Notes: generated from the sequence alone by a model not told the origin. A stretch of 64,000 nucleotides of DNA from Shewanella abyssi (GCF_023284025.1 NZ_JAKIKR010000005.1:80406-144405), one strand, 5' to 3'; counted from the stretch's first letter, positions 48,702 through 57,914 are shown. Numbers and translations: made by a program.

Positions 48702-49679
48702 CTAGTCTGTTTGCATATACTGACAGCTATTTGAAAAATGCCGTCGCCGCTTACCTAGGTGTTCACAGTAACTGCTGAACTCTTGCAGTGTACCTACGGG
48801 ACCATGAAACAACTCACCAAATTCTGCAACGATTTTCATCCAGTTGTCTGCGGGAATATTTAATCGATTTAGTATGTTATTTGCAGTCGCAGATATAGCG
48901 CCCCGTTTGCCATCGCGAATAACTCTACCTGTTTCATCAACTAATTCCAGATAGTCTTTCAGTGAGAAGGCAATACCCTTTGGCTGACGCTCTCGCTCAT
49001 TACCAATAAAGGGTAATAGCTTCTTCGGTTGCTCGCCTTTTATCGCGGCGTTGACTCTTAATTTTAAGCTGGTGAACTCTGATTGTTCTGGTGTTGAAAC
49101 CATCTTAGCGCGAATTGGGTTCAGTTCGACATAAGCCATACAGGCCAGTACTGCCGCTTCATCGAGCAAAGCTTGAGACTTGAAACGTCCCTCCCAAAAA
49201 TGGCCGGTGCAATTGTCTTCAAGGTTGGCCTGTCTGGCAATCGGTTCATTGAGACACCTCATGAACCATGAGATATCACTGAGTCGTGAGCGGTAAATCG
49301 CGATTTGATGTTTCAACTGGGCAACGAGGTGTTCATCAATCACTTCACCTTTAGCAAACTTTTGAGTAAGCGCAGTGCCGTTAAACAGTTTATGCCATTG
49401 CTGCACTATATCCCTATCTGACCACACATTAACCTGTTCTAAATCAATATGAAGTACAACATGCAGATGGTTGCTCATCACTGCGTACGCTGCAACATCA
49501 ATGGCAAACACCTCAGTAAGCTTCAATATTTGTGTTTCTACCCAAGCTCGACGGTGGTCGTAATTTTTGCCTGTGTACTTGTCATCACCACACAGGAAGG
49601 CACGCCGAACTACGCGGCTACAACAATGGTAATAGGGTGTGTCTTCAATGCTAATAAGGGTTCGTCTTGGCCTTGGCAT
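48702..49679 (-). CDS. REP-associated (IS200-like) tyrosine transposase
   Basis: This 325-residue protein has the Y1 HUH transposase domain of the RAYT group. The N-terminus (MPRPRRTLISIEDTPYYHCC) is followed by the metal-binding HUH motif SNHLHVVLHI near residue 70. The family motif YVELNPIRAKMV lies near 190, and GHFWEGRFKSQALL precedes it. The C-terminal 110 residues are an extension that shorter RAYTs lack. RAYTs move or shape REP sequences rather than an IS. The gene is intact, but its first 93 codons lie in a recent 370-bp tandem duplication. Confidence 0.88.
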   Translation of the reverse strand: MPRPRRTLISIEDTPYYHCCSRVVRRAFLCGDDKYTGKNYDHRRAWVETQILKLTEVFAIDVAAYAVMSNHLHVVLHIDLEQVNVWSDRDIVQQWHKLFNGTALTQKFAKGEVIDEHLVAQLKHQIAIYRSRLSDISWFMRCLNEPIARQANLEDNCTGHFWEGRFKSQALLDEAAVLACMAYVELNPIRAKMVSTPEQSEFTSLKLRVNAAIKGEQPKKLLPFIGNERERQPKGIAFSLKDYLELVDETGRVIRDGKRGAISATANNILNRLNIPADNWMKIVAEFGELFHGPVGTLQEFSSYCEHLGKRRRHFSNSCQYMQTD

Positions 49680-49770
49680 ACAACCTCCTTGTTAAATGCT
49701 CTTTCAAAGCTTAGTCGCAGGTTGCTCTTGATGCCATTAACTATAACTATGGCTGGCACTATTTGTTTCT
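49401..49770. repeat. 370-bp perfect tandem duplication, copy 1
   Basis: Bases 49401–49770 and 49771–50140 are identical as far as I can compare line by line. The unit covers the first 93 codons and the upstream region of the transposase gene. No obvious homology is present at the junction. Confidence 0.95.
49733..49753. repeat. GCCAT…ATGGC hairpin upstream of the transposase
   Basis: GCCATTAACTATAACTATGGC lies 55 bases upstream of the transposase start; it is duplicated at 50103–50123 and has a shorter relative at 50166–50180. AGCTTAGTCGCAGG before it recurs as AGCTTAGTCGGAGG at 50141. Confidence 0.55.
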
Positions 49771-50049
49771 CTGCACTATATCCCTATCTGACCACACATT
49801 AACCTGTTCTAAATCAATATGAAGTACAACATGCAGATGGTTGCTCATCACTGCGTACGCTGCAACATCAATGGCAAACACCTCAGTAAGCTTCAATATT
49901 TGTGTTTCTACCCAAGCTCGACGGTGGTCGTAATTTTTGCCTGTGTACTTGTCATCACCACACAGGAAGGCACGCCGAACTACGCGGCTACAACAATGGT
50001 AATAGGGTGTGTCTTCAATGCTAATAAGGGTTCGTCTTGGCCTTGGCAT
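49759..50049 (-). pseudogene. Truncated duplicate of the transposase gene (96 codons)
   Basis: This frame repeats the first 93 residues of the RAYT-like protein exactly, including the HLH motif, and then runs into the upstream region of the first copy, adding three foreign residues before a stop. It lacks the catalytic tyrosine helix and cannot be a transposase, although its promoter region is also duplicated and it may still be translated. Confidence 0.9.
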
Positions 50050-50140
50050 ACAACCTCCTTGTTAAATGCTCTTTCAAAGCTTAGTCGCAGGTTGCTCTTG
50101 ATGCCATTAACTATAACTATGGCTGGCACTATTTGTTTCT
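49771..50140. repeat. 370-bp perfect tandem duplication, copy 2
   Basis: Second unit of the duplication; see the copy starting at 49401. It is followed by AGCTTAGTCGG, where copy 1 is followed by the start of copy 2. Confidence 0.95.
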
Positions 50141-50165
50141 AGCTTAGTCGGAGGACTTAACACGC

Positions 50166-50180
50166 GCCATTAACTATGGC
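50166..50180. repeat. GCCAT…ATGGC hairpin before the IS91-type fragment
   Basis: GCCATTAACTATGGC, 5-bp stem, followed by TGTCTATGTAAG, very similar to the site at 47288. It lies directly before the point where the IS91-type sequence begins. Confidence 0.5.
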
Positions 50181-50188
50181 TGTCTATG

Positions 50189-51001
50189 TAAGTTATTGCA
50201 AAACGTCAACCGGAGCTGGTCTATCAAGCCATGTTTTCAGTTGCTGCCAGCGTGCTAAAAGAGTTCGCCAAAAACTCGAAGCAACTCGGGGGTAAAATTG
50301 GTTTTACAGGCGTACTGCATACCCACAACAGACGACGCGACTACCATCCTCATATTCACTTCATCATCCCTGCTGGTAGCTTCGACAAAGATAAAAAGCA
50401 ATGGAACAAGAGCAAAGGTAAGTACCTGTTCAACGCCTTTAATCTTGCCAAAGTATGGCGAGCACGTTTGCTTGAATACCTGACACATAAGCTAGATATC
50501 AAACTGCCAGCAGCCATCCCAAAAAAGTGGGTGGTCGACTGCCAACACGTGGGTAAAGGCTTGCCAGCCCTTAAGTATCTGTCACGTTATCTTTATCGTG
50601 GTGTATTGCCCGACAGAAATATCATTAGCGACATCGATGGGCAGGTCGGCTTCGAGTATCAAAATAGCCAAACAAGAAGCACTGAAATACGCACTTTACC
50701 TACGGTCGAGTTCCTATGGTTAGTGCTCCAGCATGTGTTACCGAAGGGATTACGGCGAGTGAGAGACTACGGATTATTACAAGGGAGCTACCGAAAACTA
50801 AGGCTGCAAATACAGCTCATGCTGGCGGTTGCTGGGGCACTGCCTCAAGTCGTAGGAAGTCTAATGGTACCCGAGATGAAGCGAACCGTTGCGATACGGT
50901 CTTGCCCCTGCTGCCAGCAGCCGATGACATTTATGGGAGTGCATGCGCGACTGACAAGCTTTCTTAGACAAAAACAAACGACACCTAACGCCACTGTTTA
51001 A
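50189..51001 (+). pseudogene. IS91 family transposase, 5'-truncated
   Basis: The frame is open from just after a TAA at 50186–50188 and reads AKRQPELVYQAMFSVAASVL, matching the interior of IS91-type Y2 rolling-circle transposases. The HUH motif (HPHIHFIIPAG), the tyrosine region (LPALKYLSRYLYRGVL) and the C-terminal CPCC motif (RSCPCCQQPM) are present. The N-terminal zinc-finger part is missing, so the gene is broken at its 5' end next to a GCCAT/ATGGC repeat. An ATG at 50231 could start a 256-residue product, probably inactive. Confidence 0.87.
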
Positions 51002-51207
51002 GCGGAAGGATAAAAAAGTTAACACTTAAGATGCGGAACAAGAAAAGTATAAGGAGGTGCTAAGGCATTGATATGTTGAGGTAACGAAATTAGCTGGCGA
51101 TGCTAAGGGATCGATGCGGCTAGTAAAAAATGTTACTGCTCAGCAAACATCGAAAAAGCATAAGATCTTACGCCGATATTTACATTATAAAGGTATCACT
51201 CGGGCTT
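51002..51207 (+). mobile_element. Probable 3' terminal region of the IS91-type element
   Basis: The 206 bases after the transposase stop have no gene. From about 51085 they resemble 47365–47515: a stretch reading GCTGG…TGCTAA.GGATCG…CGGCTA, and TATAAAGGTATCACT shortly before site B. They end against CTTGTTC, which contains both CTTG and GTTC, the target tetranucleotides known for IS91. The exact right end was not defined. Confidence 0.45.
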
Positions 51208-51263
51208 GTTCAACAATCGGGATAAGGACGCGGCTACGCGCGGCCTATCCTTATTTGTTAGCA
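51208..51263. repeat. attC-like palindromic site B (56 bp)
   Basis: Same layout as site A: GTTCAAC, 5 bases, GGATAAGG, a central CGCG-GCTA-CGCG fold, CCTATCC, 6 bases, GTTAGCA. Its last core box deviates at two positions. The stop codon of the minus-strand membrane-protein gene (51251–51253) lies inside it. Confidence 0.6.
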
Positions 51264-51877
51264 GTACTTTTAGCCTCACCAACCGTTAGTAATGCTGCTA
51301 TATAAACAAATGCTAGAAGATCTATAGCAAATGATTGTGTTGGCAAAGTGCCAGTATATTCTTGGTATAAAAAACCAGGTGAAAATGGTGCGGATAATAT
51401 CAATTCATATGTCTCGCCCCAACTTACGCCAATATGTACGCCACCTAATCCGGAATAATTTGCTGAAATTGAACCAAGAACAATACTTGGTATTTGTAAG
51501 CACTGGTTAAAAATGGATACCCAATACCACTTATATTTCTCTTTAACGGCAGTGAAGCCAGCAATAGCGTTTAAGATGATAAAAAATAAATAGTACAGCG
51601 ACTCTTCAAGAGAACCACCGCCATCTAAAACTGAATCGATAAAGAAATACAAAATTACTATTGAGGCAACTAATTGGAAATAACCAATTATTTTGACTCT
51701 ATTTTCCGCTAACGAAAAAGCCTCTTCTTCTGACTTTATTACTGCTTCATTAACTTCTTCTTTTCGGTTTTCGAGTTCCGTAAGTAATAATTGGTAATTA
51801 GGAGAGTCGTGGGAAATATTTTCTTTTACATCAAACAATTCATCAAGAGTGTAATTTGAATAATCGATAGTGCTCAT
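51251..51877 (-). CDS. Membrane protein, unknown
   Basis: I do not recognise this 208-residue protein. A charged N-terminal helix region (DSPNYQLLLTELENRKEEVN, residues about 24–65) precedes four hydrophobic segments: IIGYFQLVASIVILYFF, LYYLFFIILNAIAGFTAV, WVSIFNQCLQIPSIVLGSI and FAIDLLAFVYIAALLTV. I chose ATG 51877 because AAGG lies six bases upstream; ATG 51883 is too close to it. Its stop is inside an attC-like site, so it may be a cassette gene. Confidence 0.7.
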   Translation of the reverse strand: MSTIDYSNYTLDELFDVKENISHDSPNYQLLLTELENRKEEVNEAVIKSEEEAFSLAENRVKIIGYFQLVASIVILYFFIDSVLDGGGSLEESLYYLFFIILNAIAGFTAVKEKYKWYWVSIFNQCLQIPSIVLGSISANYSGLGGVHIGVSWGETYELILSAPFSPGFLYQEYTGTLPTQSFAIDLLAFVYIAALLTVGEAKSTANK

Positions 51878-52599
51878 GTGCATCCTTGTACTGCTAACAG
51901 CTTATTGATTAGTCGCTCGATAACGTTCTTAGCAACTGTGTTAATTTTGTTAAACGTAGCACTACTAAGCTATTGTTGTAAATCGTTTATTTATCACGTT
52001 GCAGTTAGAAATAGGGTCTTTTTTAGTCGGAGAAACAATGCCTGAGTGTTTACGAGGTCCGCATATCACTTTTTACTATTTTTTAGCCTATTGATTTTTA
52101 TCGAATTTACCAAATGTAAAAAAATTATCGATGCCTAGGATGCACTCCTTAGGCATCTTTTTTGCGCAGAAAGTGGTTATTTGCATGAAACTCAATCACA
52201 CCTGTATAAAAACACAGTACACCTCGTAGTTCAAAAATTAACTGAACAGAAAATTTTGACTTTCAACGGATGAGAAGAAGTAGTGCAGAAAGGTTAGTAG
52301 CAACATCAAATAGAGTTACTGCTAAATCGTTTTGAGGCAAAAGTAGAGTTACCTGCAGGGAAAGGTGGTTCCAATGGCCTGCGGCCAGCGCATGTGCAGA
52401 CATGCCTGAGACTCGCTGCAAGCACGTCCGTGTGGGCGAAGCGCCACGACTTTGACCTTTCTTAAAGGTCTGGCACGACTTGATAAGTCAAATAGCCGAA
52501 TAGCCGACCAACAAACTTTGGGTCATAAATGACCCAACACCTCCCTATCGGCTCGCCTTTAGCCAACAAAAAACTCACCTTCACCCCACGCCTAGCCAA
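51878..52599. other. Gene-free right part of the accessory island
   Basis: About 720 bases without a gene. It holds a REP-like element (52348–52398), the hairpins GACCTTT-CTT-AAAGGTC near 52453 and TTGGGTCAT-AA-ATGACCCAA at 52518–52537, and no other feature I can name. Confidence 0.55.
52348..52398 (+). repeat. Dispersed REP-like hairpin element, copy 2
   Basis: GTTACCTGCAGGG, AAAGGTGGTTCCAA, then the perfect hairpin TGGCC-TGC-GGCCA and a TGCA end. It has the most stable stem of the three copies. Confidence 0.65.
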
Positions 52600-52600
52600 T

Positions 52601-52627
52601 AAAAAGGCCTGCAACAATGCAGGCCTT
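52601..52627 (-). terminator. Terminator of the MexEF-like operon
   Basis: A perfect 10-bp stem AAGGCCTGCA/TGCAGGCCTT with a 4-base loop is followed on the minus strand by a T run, about 50 bases after the pump gene. Confidence 0.9.
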
Positions 52628-52678
52628 CATTAATTCAAGATTGACTTGAAACGGACTTAGATACTAAGACTTAAGAGC

Positions 52679-55600
52679 TTAACTCTTGACCTCTTCGCTG
52701 TTAAGTTCTTCCTCTTTAGGTTCTGCCTTACCTTTAAACTTTTCACGCATGGTTTGCATCATCACGTAGAAAACTGGCACGAGCAAGGTACCGACGATAG
52801 TGGCCGCTACCATACCACCGAATACTGAATAGCCCAGTGCTCGACGACTTCCGGCGCCGGCGCCGGTAGCGACAACTAAGGGTAGTACCCCGAGTATGAA
52901 CGAAAAGGCGGTCATTAATACAGCGCGAAAACGCAGTCTCGCAGCGGTTTCACCCGCTTCTAAAATGCTCTTGCCCTCCTCTCTTAATTGCTTGGCAAAC
53001 TCCACAATTAAGATGGCGTTCTTACAGGCTAAGCCTATCAATAACACTAAACCAATTTGGGCATACAAGTTAAGTTCGGCGCCCACCAGCCAAATATTAA
53101 GGAACGCCCCTAATATCGCAATCGGCACGGCAAGCATAACGGCAAACGGAATGGTCCAACTCTCGTACTGAGCCACCAAAAATAGATAGGTAAAGACCAA
53201 TGCTAAGCCAAAGATCAATGGCGCTAAGTTACCCGCCTTAATCTCTTGGTATGTCTGCCCTGTCCACTCATAGCTATAACCCGTCGGTAAGCTCTGCGCC
53301 GCTGCTCGTTCCATGGCACGAATCGCATCACCGGAACTATAGCCTGGCGCAGGGAAACCGTTAATCGTGGTAGAACTAAACATGTTGTATGAGTTCATCA
53401 CGTCTGGTCCCAATATCGGCGTCACTGTGACTAAGGTACTCAGAGGCACCATTTCACCGGATGAGGAGCGTACATAAAAACGGGCAATATCCCTATCGGA
53501 ATTTCGGTATTCGCCGTCTGCTTGTAATATCACCCTGAAGACTTTACCGAAACGGTTAAAGTCATTAACGTACATCGAGCCCAGCATGGTCTGCATGGTG
53601 GTGAAGATCTCATTCAGCGGTATGCCTAATGCTTTGGCTTTATCACGGTCGACATCAACAAACATTTGCGGCACATCGGCACGAAAATTACTAAATGACA
53701 TGGCAATTTCTGGCTGCTCGTTCGCTTTCATAATCAGCGCACGCATCACCGATGCTAGCTCTTGTGGGCTGCGACCTTGGGTGTCTTGCAGTACAAACTC
53801 AAAACCACCGACACTGCCCACACCAGGTATTGGCGGCAGTGAGAAAGCCATCGCCTTAACGGATGGATTCGCCGCATATTTGGCTTGCAGCTTTGCCACA
53901 ATCGCGTGCTCAGCCATATCGGCAGACTCACGCTCTGACCACGTCGACAGCGTGACAATCATCAAGCCGCCATTGGATGTAACAGAACCCGATAAAATAC
54001 TAAAGCCACTGGCATGGATCACGTTTTCAACACCCGGTTCTGCCAATGTTAACTCCACCAAATCACGCATGACATCTTCGGTACGGTTAAGAGACGCGCC
54101 ATCGGGTAGCTGAATATCGACCATAAAGGCTTTCTTATCTTCCATCGGTACAAAGCCAGATGGCAAGATTTTAGCTAAGCCGCCTGTCGCCGCTAACAGC
54201 GCGATAAAGACCACTAGCACCAATACCAATTTACGGGTTAGCACATGGACTAATTTGGTGTATTTACCGGTGAAGATACCAAAGTACTTATTAAATTTGG
54301 CGTGAAAGCCTTGGGTATGCTCTTTCGGTCGTCGCAGTACAGAGGCACATAATGCCGGGCTCAAGGTCAAGGCATTCACTGACGAGATAAGCACTGAAAT
54401 ACAGATAGTGACCGAGAACTGCGCATACATCTGTCCGGTGATCCCTGGCATCACTGCCGTCGGGGCAAATACCGCTAACAGCACTAATGTTGTCGCGATA
54501 ATCGGTCCGGTGACCTCTTTCATCGCCTTAGATGTCGCTTCTTTGGGTGACAAGCCTTCGTCTTGCATTAAGCGCGTTACGTTTTCTACCACCACAATGG
54601 CATCATCAACCACAATACCGATGGCGAGGATTAGCGCGAATAAGGACACCGTATTAATGCTCATGCCGGAGATCAGCAAGAAGGCAAAGGTACCAATCAA
54701 AGACACTGGGATTGCAATTGCCGGGATTAACGTTGAACGTACATCTTGCAAGAAAATAAATACCACCAAGATAACCAAGGTTACCGAGATAAACAGTGTT
54801 TGCACCACCTCTTTAATCGAGGTTTCAACAAACTCTGTGGTGTCGTATAACACTTCGTATTCTAAGTCTCTTGGGAAGTTAGCCGCTAGGCTATCCATCT
54901 GCTGTCGAATACCCGCCGCCACTTCTAAGGCGTTCGCATCCGGTGACTGGTAGATAGAGATAATCGCTGACGGTTTGTTGTTGAGCCTGCCTTGGGCATC
55001 ATAGGTTTGTGAACCTAGCTCAACACGCGCCACATCGCCGACTATAACCTTTGAACCATCTTCGTTAGCGCGGACCACAACATCCGCAAACTCTTTTTGA
55101 TTCTTAAGTCGTCCTTTGGTCTGCAAGGTATATTGGAACTGTTGCTCAGGATCCACAGGCGCAGCGCCAATTCGACCCGCAGCGACTTGAATATTTTGCT
55201 CTTGCAATGCAGCAATAACGTCGGTGGCTGTAATGGCGAAACTAGCCATTTTGTCTGGATCAAGCCATATTCGCATTGCGTAATCGAGTGCACCAATAAT
55301 CTGTACTTTCGATACACCGGTTTGTCGAGCGAGCGCATCTTTGACATTAAGGCCTGCATAGTTGGTAATAAACAGAGAGTCAAAGGTTTCGTTAGGCGAA
55401 ACAAGGTTGACCACCATCAAAATATTGGGGCTTTGTTTCTCAACTTTCACCCCCTGCCTTTTCACCTCTTCAGGTAATCTCGGCATGGCTTGCTGCACCC
55501 GGTTTTGTACTTTTACCTGTGCCATATCGGGGTCGGTACCGACCTCAAAGGTCACATTGAGTGAGTAGCTACCGTCGTTGGCGCTCTTCGACTCCATATA

Positions 55601-55831
55601 CAGCATGCCTTCTACGCCGTTAACTTCAGCTTCTAACGGCTGAGCAATAGTGTCTTTAACAATATTGGCACTGGCACCAGAATAACTGGTCGACACACTC
55701 ACTTGTGGCGGCGCAATCTCAGGAAACTCCGACACTGACAAGATTGGGATAGAGATAAGCCCCACCAAAGTCAGTACGGTAGAGATCACAAAGGCAAATT
55801 TAGGCCTATTGATGAAGAATTCACTAATCAT
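52679..55831 (-). CDS. RND multidrug efflux pump subunit, MexF-like
   Basis: This 1050-residue HAE1-type RND transporter exports drugs with proton energy. It starts [20 protein letters not shown] and has [21 protein letters not shown], the proton-relay segment [19 protein letters not shown], and the repeated half with [15 protein letters not shown] and [14 protein letters not shown]. The PEIAPPQV and GASA motifs and the 10-base link to the adaptor are typical of MexEF/AcrAB-like sets. The second RND pump in the window (24820) is only distantly similar. A GGGG box lies upstream of the ATG. Confidence 0.94.
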   Translation of the reverse strand: MISEFFINRPKFAFVISTVLTLVGLISIPILSVSEFPEIAPPQVSVSTSYSGASANIVKDTIAQPLEAEVNGVEGMLYMESKSANDGSYSLNVTFEVGTDPDMAQVKVQNRVQQAMPRLPEEVKRQGVKVEKQSPNILMVVNLVSPNETFDSLFITNYAGLNVKDALARQTGVSKVQIIGALDYAMRIWLDPDKMASFAITATDVIAALQEQNIQVAAGRIGAAPVDPEQQFQYTLQTKGRLKNQKEFADVVVRANEDGSKVIVGDVARVELGSQTYDAQGRLNNKPSAIISIYQSPDANALEVAAGIRQQMDSLAANFPRDLEYEVLYDTTEFVETSIKEVVQTLFISVTLVILVVFIFLQDVRSTLIPAIAIPVSLIGTFAFLLISGMSINTVSLFALILAIGIVVDDAIVVVENVTRLMQDEGLSPKEATSKAMKEVTGPIIATTLVLLAVFAPTAVMPGITGQMYAQFSVTICISVLISSVNALTLSPALCASVLRRPKEHTQGFHAKFNKYFGIFTGKYTKLVHVLTRKLVLVLVVFIALLAATGGLAKILPSGFVPMEDKKAFMVDIQLPDGASLNRTEDVMRDLVELTLAEPGVENVIHASGFSILSGSVTSNGGLMIVTLSTWSERESADMAEHAIVAKLQAKYAANPSVKAMAFSLPPIPGVGSVGGFEFVLQDTQGRSPQELASVMRALIMKANEQPEIAMSFSNFRADVPQMFVDVDRDKAKALGIPLNEIFTTMQTMLGSMYVNDFNRFGKVFRVILQADGEYRNSDRDIARFYVRSSSGEMVPLSTLVTVTPILGPDVMNSYNMFSSTTINGFPAPGYSSGDAIRAMERAAAQSLPTGYSYEWTGQTYQEIKAGNLAPLIFGLALVFTYLFLVAQYESWTIPFAVMLAVPIAILGAFLNIWLVGAELNLYAQIGLVLLIGLACKNAILIVEFAKQLREEGKSILEAGETAARLRFRAVLMTAFSFILGVLPLVVATGAGAGSRRALGYSVFGGMVAATIVGTLLVPVFYVMMQTMREKFKGKAEPKEEELNSEEVKS

Positions 55832-55840
55832 AGCAATCCC

Positions 55841-57001
55841 CTACTTGGTTTCGTTAGCGTCTTGGAAAGGAACAATCTCTTGTTCGATCGCGTTAACTTC
55901 AATACCAGGGCGAATTTTTTGTAGCCCGTCAACAACAATACGATCGCCACCGTCTAAGCCACTCAGTACACGCCATTTAACCCCGAAACGTTCACCGAGT
56001 ACGACGATGCGCTTCTCCACTTTATTCTGCTCGTTCAGCACCATGACAAAACGACCTTGTTGATCTTCTTGTACTGACGCCTGTGGGATTAATAACGCTT
56101 GCTCTTTAACGGGCGACTCGATGATTAAGGTGACAAACATGCCAGGTAGCATAAAGTTATCGGCATTTTTAAAGGTCGCACGGATAGGTAATGTGCCTGT
56201 GGCGGGATCAACCTTGTTACTGACAAAATCGATGTAACCTGATTCTTTATGCATGGTCGCATTGGGCAAACGCAGATTAATCACAATATCTTGAATTTTT
56301 ATATCCCGTGATAACGCTTTAGAAAAACTTTGTTGTGCAGTAATTAATGCTCTTTCGGCAACTTGAAAGTTAACCCACATTGGCTGTAATTGAACTAAGT
56401 TTGCCATGTCTGATTGCGGGCTAATGATGTCACCGGTACTGACTTTAGCATTACTAATTCGACCAGAGATGGGGGCATAGATTTTGGTATAGCTGAGCTG
56501 TAACTCTGCGGCGCTCACCGCTGCCTCGGCTTGCACGACCCCAGCAGCGGTTGTCAGCTTACGTGAGGTTAATTCATCCATATCTTGGGCACTGATCATG
56601 CCATCTGGCAGTAAGCGACGACCACGTTCCCAGTTCATTACCGCCACATCTCGAGAGGCTATCGCTTGCTTTAATACCGCTTTTTGCTGAGCCAACTCAG
56701 CAACATAGGTTGCAGGGTCGATCTCAAACAATAAGTCCCCTTGAGTAACATCGTCTCCCTCGATGAAAGAGCGCTTGAGCAGTTGCCCCTGAATTTGTGA
56801 TTTAATGGTCACATCTTCAGATCCCCTTGTTCGGCCAACAATTTCAGTCTTAGATTGGATATCTTCCATCTTTGCAGTGCTCACAATCACACTCGGTAAC
56901 ACTGCCGCTTGGGGTGCTGGAGCCTCACCGCAACCGGTGGCCATAATACTAATACACACTATGGCGAGCAGTTTGAGTCTTGAAACTGTTGAACAGGCCA
57001 T
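55841..57001 (-). CDS. RND efflux periplasmic adaptor lipoprotein, MexE-like
   Basis: This 386-residue membrane fusion protein has a lipoprotein signal (lipobox ATGC near residue 24), a lipoyl half VTIKSQIQGQLLKRSFIEGD, a helical hairpin at about 95–150, the second half LQLSYTKIYAPISGRISNA and a beta barrel with the GTLPIRATF motif. An AGGAGG box six bases before the ATG gives a strong start. It precedes the pump by nine bases. No outer-membrane channel gene follows. Confidence 0.93.
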   Translation of the reverse strand: MACSTVSRLKLLAIVCISIMATGCGEAPAPQAAVLPSVIVSTAKMEDIQSKTEIVGRTRGSEDVTIKSQIQGQLLKRSFIEGDDVTQGDLLFEIDPATYVAELAQQKAVLKQAIASRDVAVMNWERGRRLLPDGMISAQDMDELTSRKLTTAAGVVQAEAAVSAAELQLSYTKIYAPISGRISNAKVSTGDIISPQSDMANLVQLQPMWVNFQVAERALITAQQSFSKALSRDIKIQDIVINLRLPNATMHKESGYIDFVSNKVDPATGTLPIRATFKNADNFMLPGMFVTLIIESPVKEQALLIPQASVQEDQQGRFVMVLNEQNKVEKRIVVLGERFGVKWRVLSGLDGGDRIVVDGLQKIRPGIEVNAIEQEIVPFQDANETK

Positions 57002-57551
57002 TTAAGCCTCCTGGAGGGTTGGGGATTGGATTGCTTTATTGAGAAATTATAAGCATATACTGCCCCGCATATAAACCTTTTTACATGTTTGCAGCATTAT
57101 TTTTACACAAGCAAATTGCTGTGCTCGGATATTGTTGAAAAAACAACAGCAAATTGCCAACAAAAGCACTTCATTAAATTAACTGATGCTTTATTAGTCA
57201 AAGTGACCCTTGTCGATGTTACCAGAGGTAAAAGTGGGAGCTAGAGCAAGTTTATTGGAGTTGATGTCATGGTAAAAAATACTCAGAGCAACTAAGTTTT
57301 AACTAGGCTGTAAAATTAGCAAGAGTTCTGGTTTCAATAGCTGACCAATAATGATACAAATATTATAGCTCATTTTCGTTATTCCTATAACAGCATGACA
57401 CCTAAGCTATTATTAGATTGAATAATCAAAGTTAAAACTTAATTGTTAACGTTAGACACATACAGTACGCACAGGCCAACACTATGTTGTTGACCAGAAT
57501 AAAAAACAGTGCCCAATATGGCATCCGTTACAGCGAACAGGTAGGTAATTT
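57002..57551. other. Gene-free stretch upstream of the MexEF-like operon
   Basis: About 550 bases. GCAAATTGC occurs twice, at 57111–57119 and 57149–57157, 38 bases apart, with TTGTTG and CAACA arms between; this could be an operator pair for the pump genes. Nothing else is recognised. Confidence 0.4.
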
Positions 57552-57914
57552 ATGACAGCAATTTCTCACGTTTATAACTATACAGTCCGGTGCCCTCATA
57601 TAAAGGATCCCTCTCACCCAACAAGCTGGCTAAACCATATTGAGCTTAATCGTTCATGCGAAATAGCACTCGACAGAATCACTAAATGGCACGGCCATTC
57701 AGGCACACGCTTGTTTGAACATGAGGGCTTTGTCGTTAGAGAAGCAGAGCAAGAGCAGGCCTACTTTGCCATGCAAAATAACCGCCTAAAAGATGACAAT
57801 CATGCATTAGTGACCTTTAAAGTCATTATGGACAACAAAACCAAAGACACATCAGTACAAGAGATAATGGAACATATCATTGATGATTATAAATCTCGCT
57901 TAAGCAAGTTGTAA
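57552..57914 (+). CDS. Small soluble protein, unknown
   Basis: I do not recognise this 120-residue protein. It has no signal peptide or membrane segment, is rich in His, Glu, Asp and Asn, and reads like a small alpha/beta protein (VTFKVIMDNKTKDTS, then a C-terminal helix QEIMEHIIDDYKSRLSKL). AGGTAGG lies five bases before the ATG, which supports translation. It stands alone between two gene-free regions. Confidence 0.65.
   Translation: MTAISHVYNYTVRCPHIKDPSHPTSWLNHIELNRSCEIALDRITKWHGHSGTRLFEHEGFVVREAEQEQAYFAMQNNRLKDDNHALVTFKVIMDNKTKDTSVQEIMEHIIDDYKSRLSKL

Noticed and set aside
49449..50142. Two identical plus-strand frames of 117 and 107 codons
   Set aside because: They are the reverse strand of the duplicated transposase 5' region.
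53586..54113. 175-codon plus-strand frame, and a similar 181-codon one at 54408–54953
   Set aside because: Both lie opposite the RND pump gene and read as shadow translations of it.
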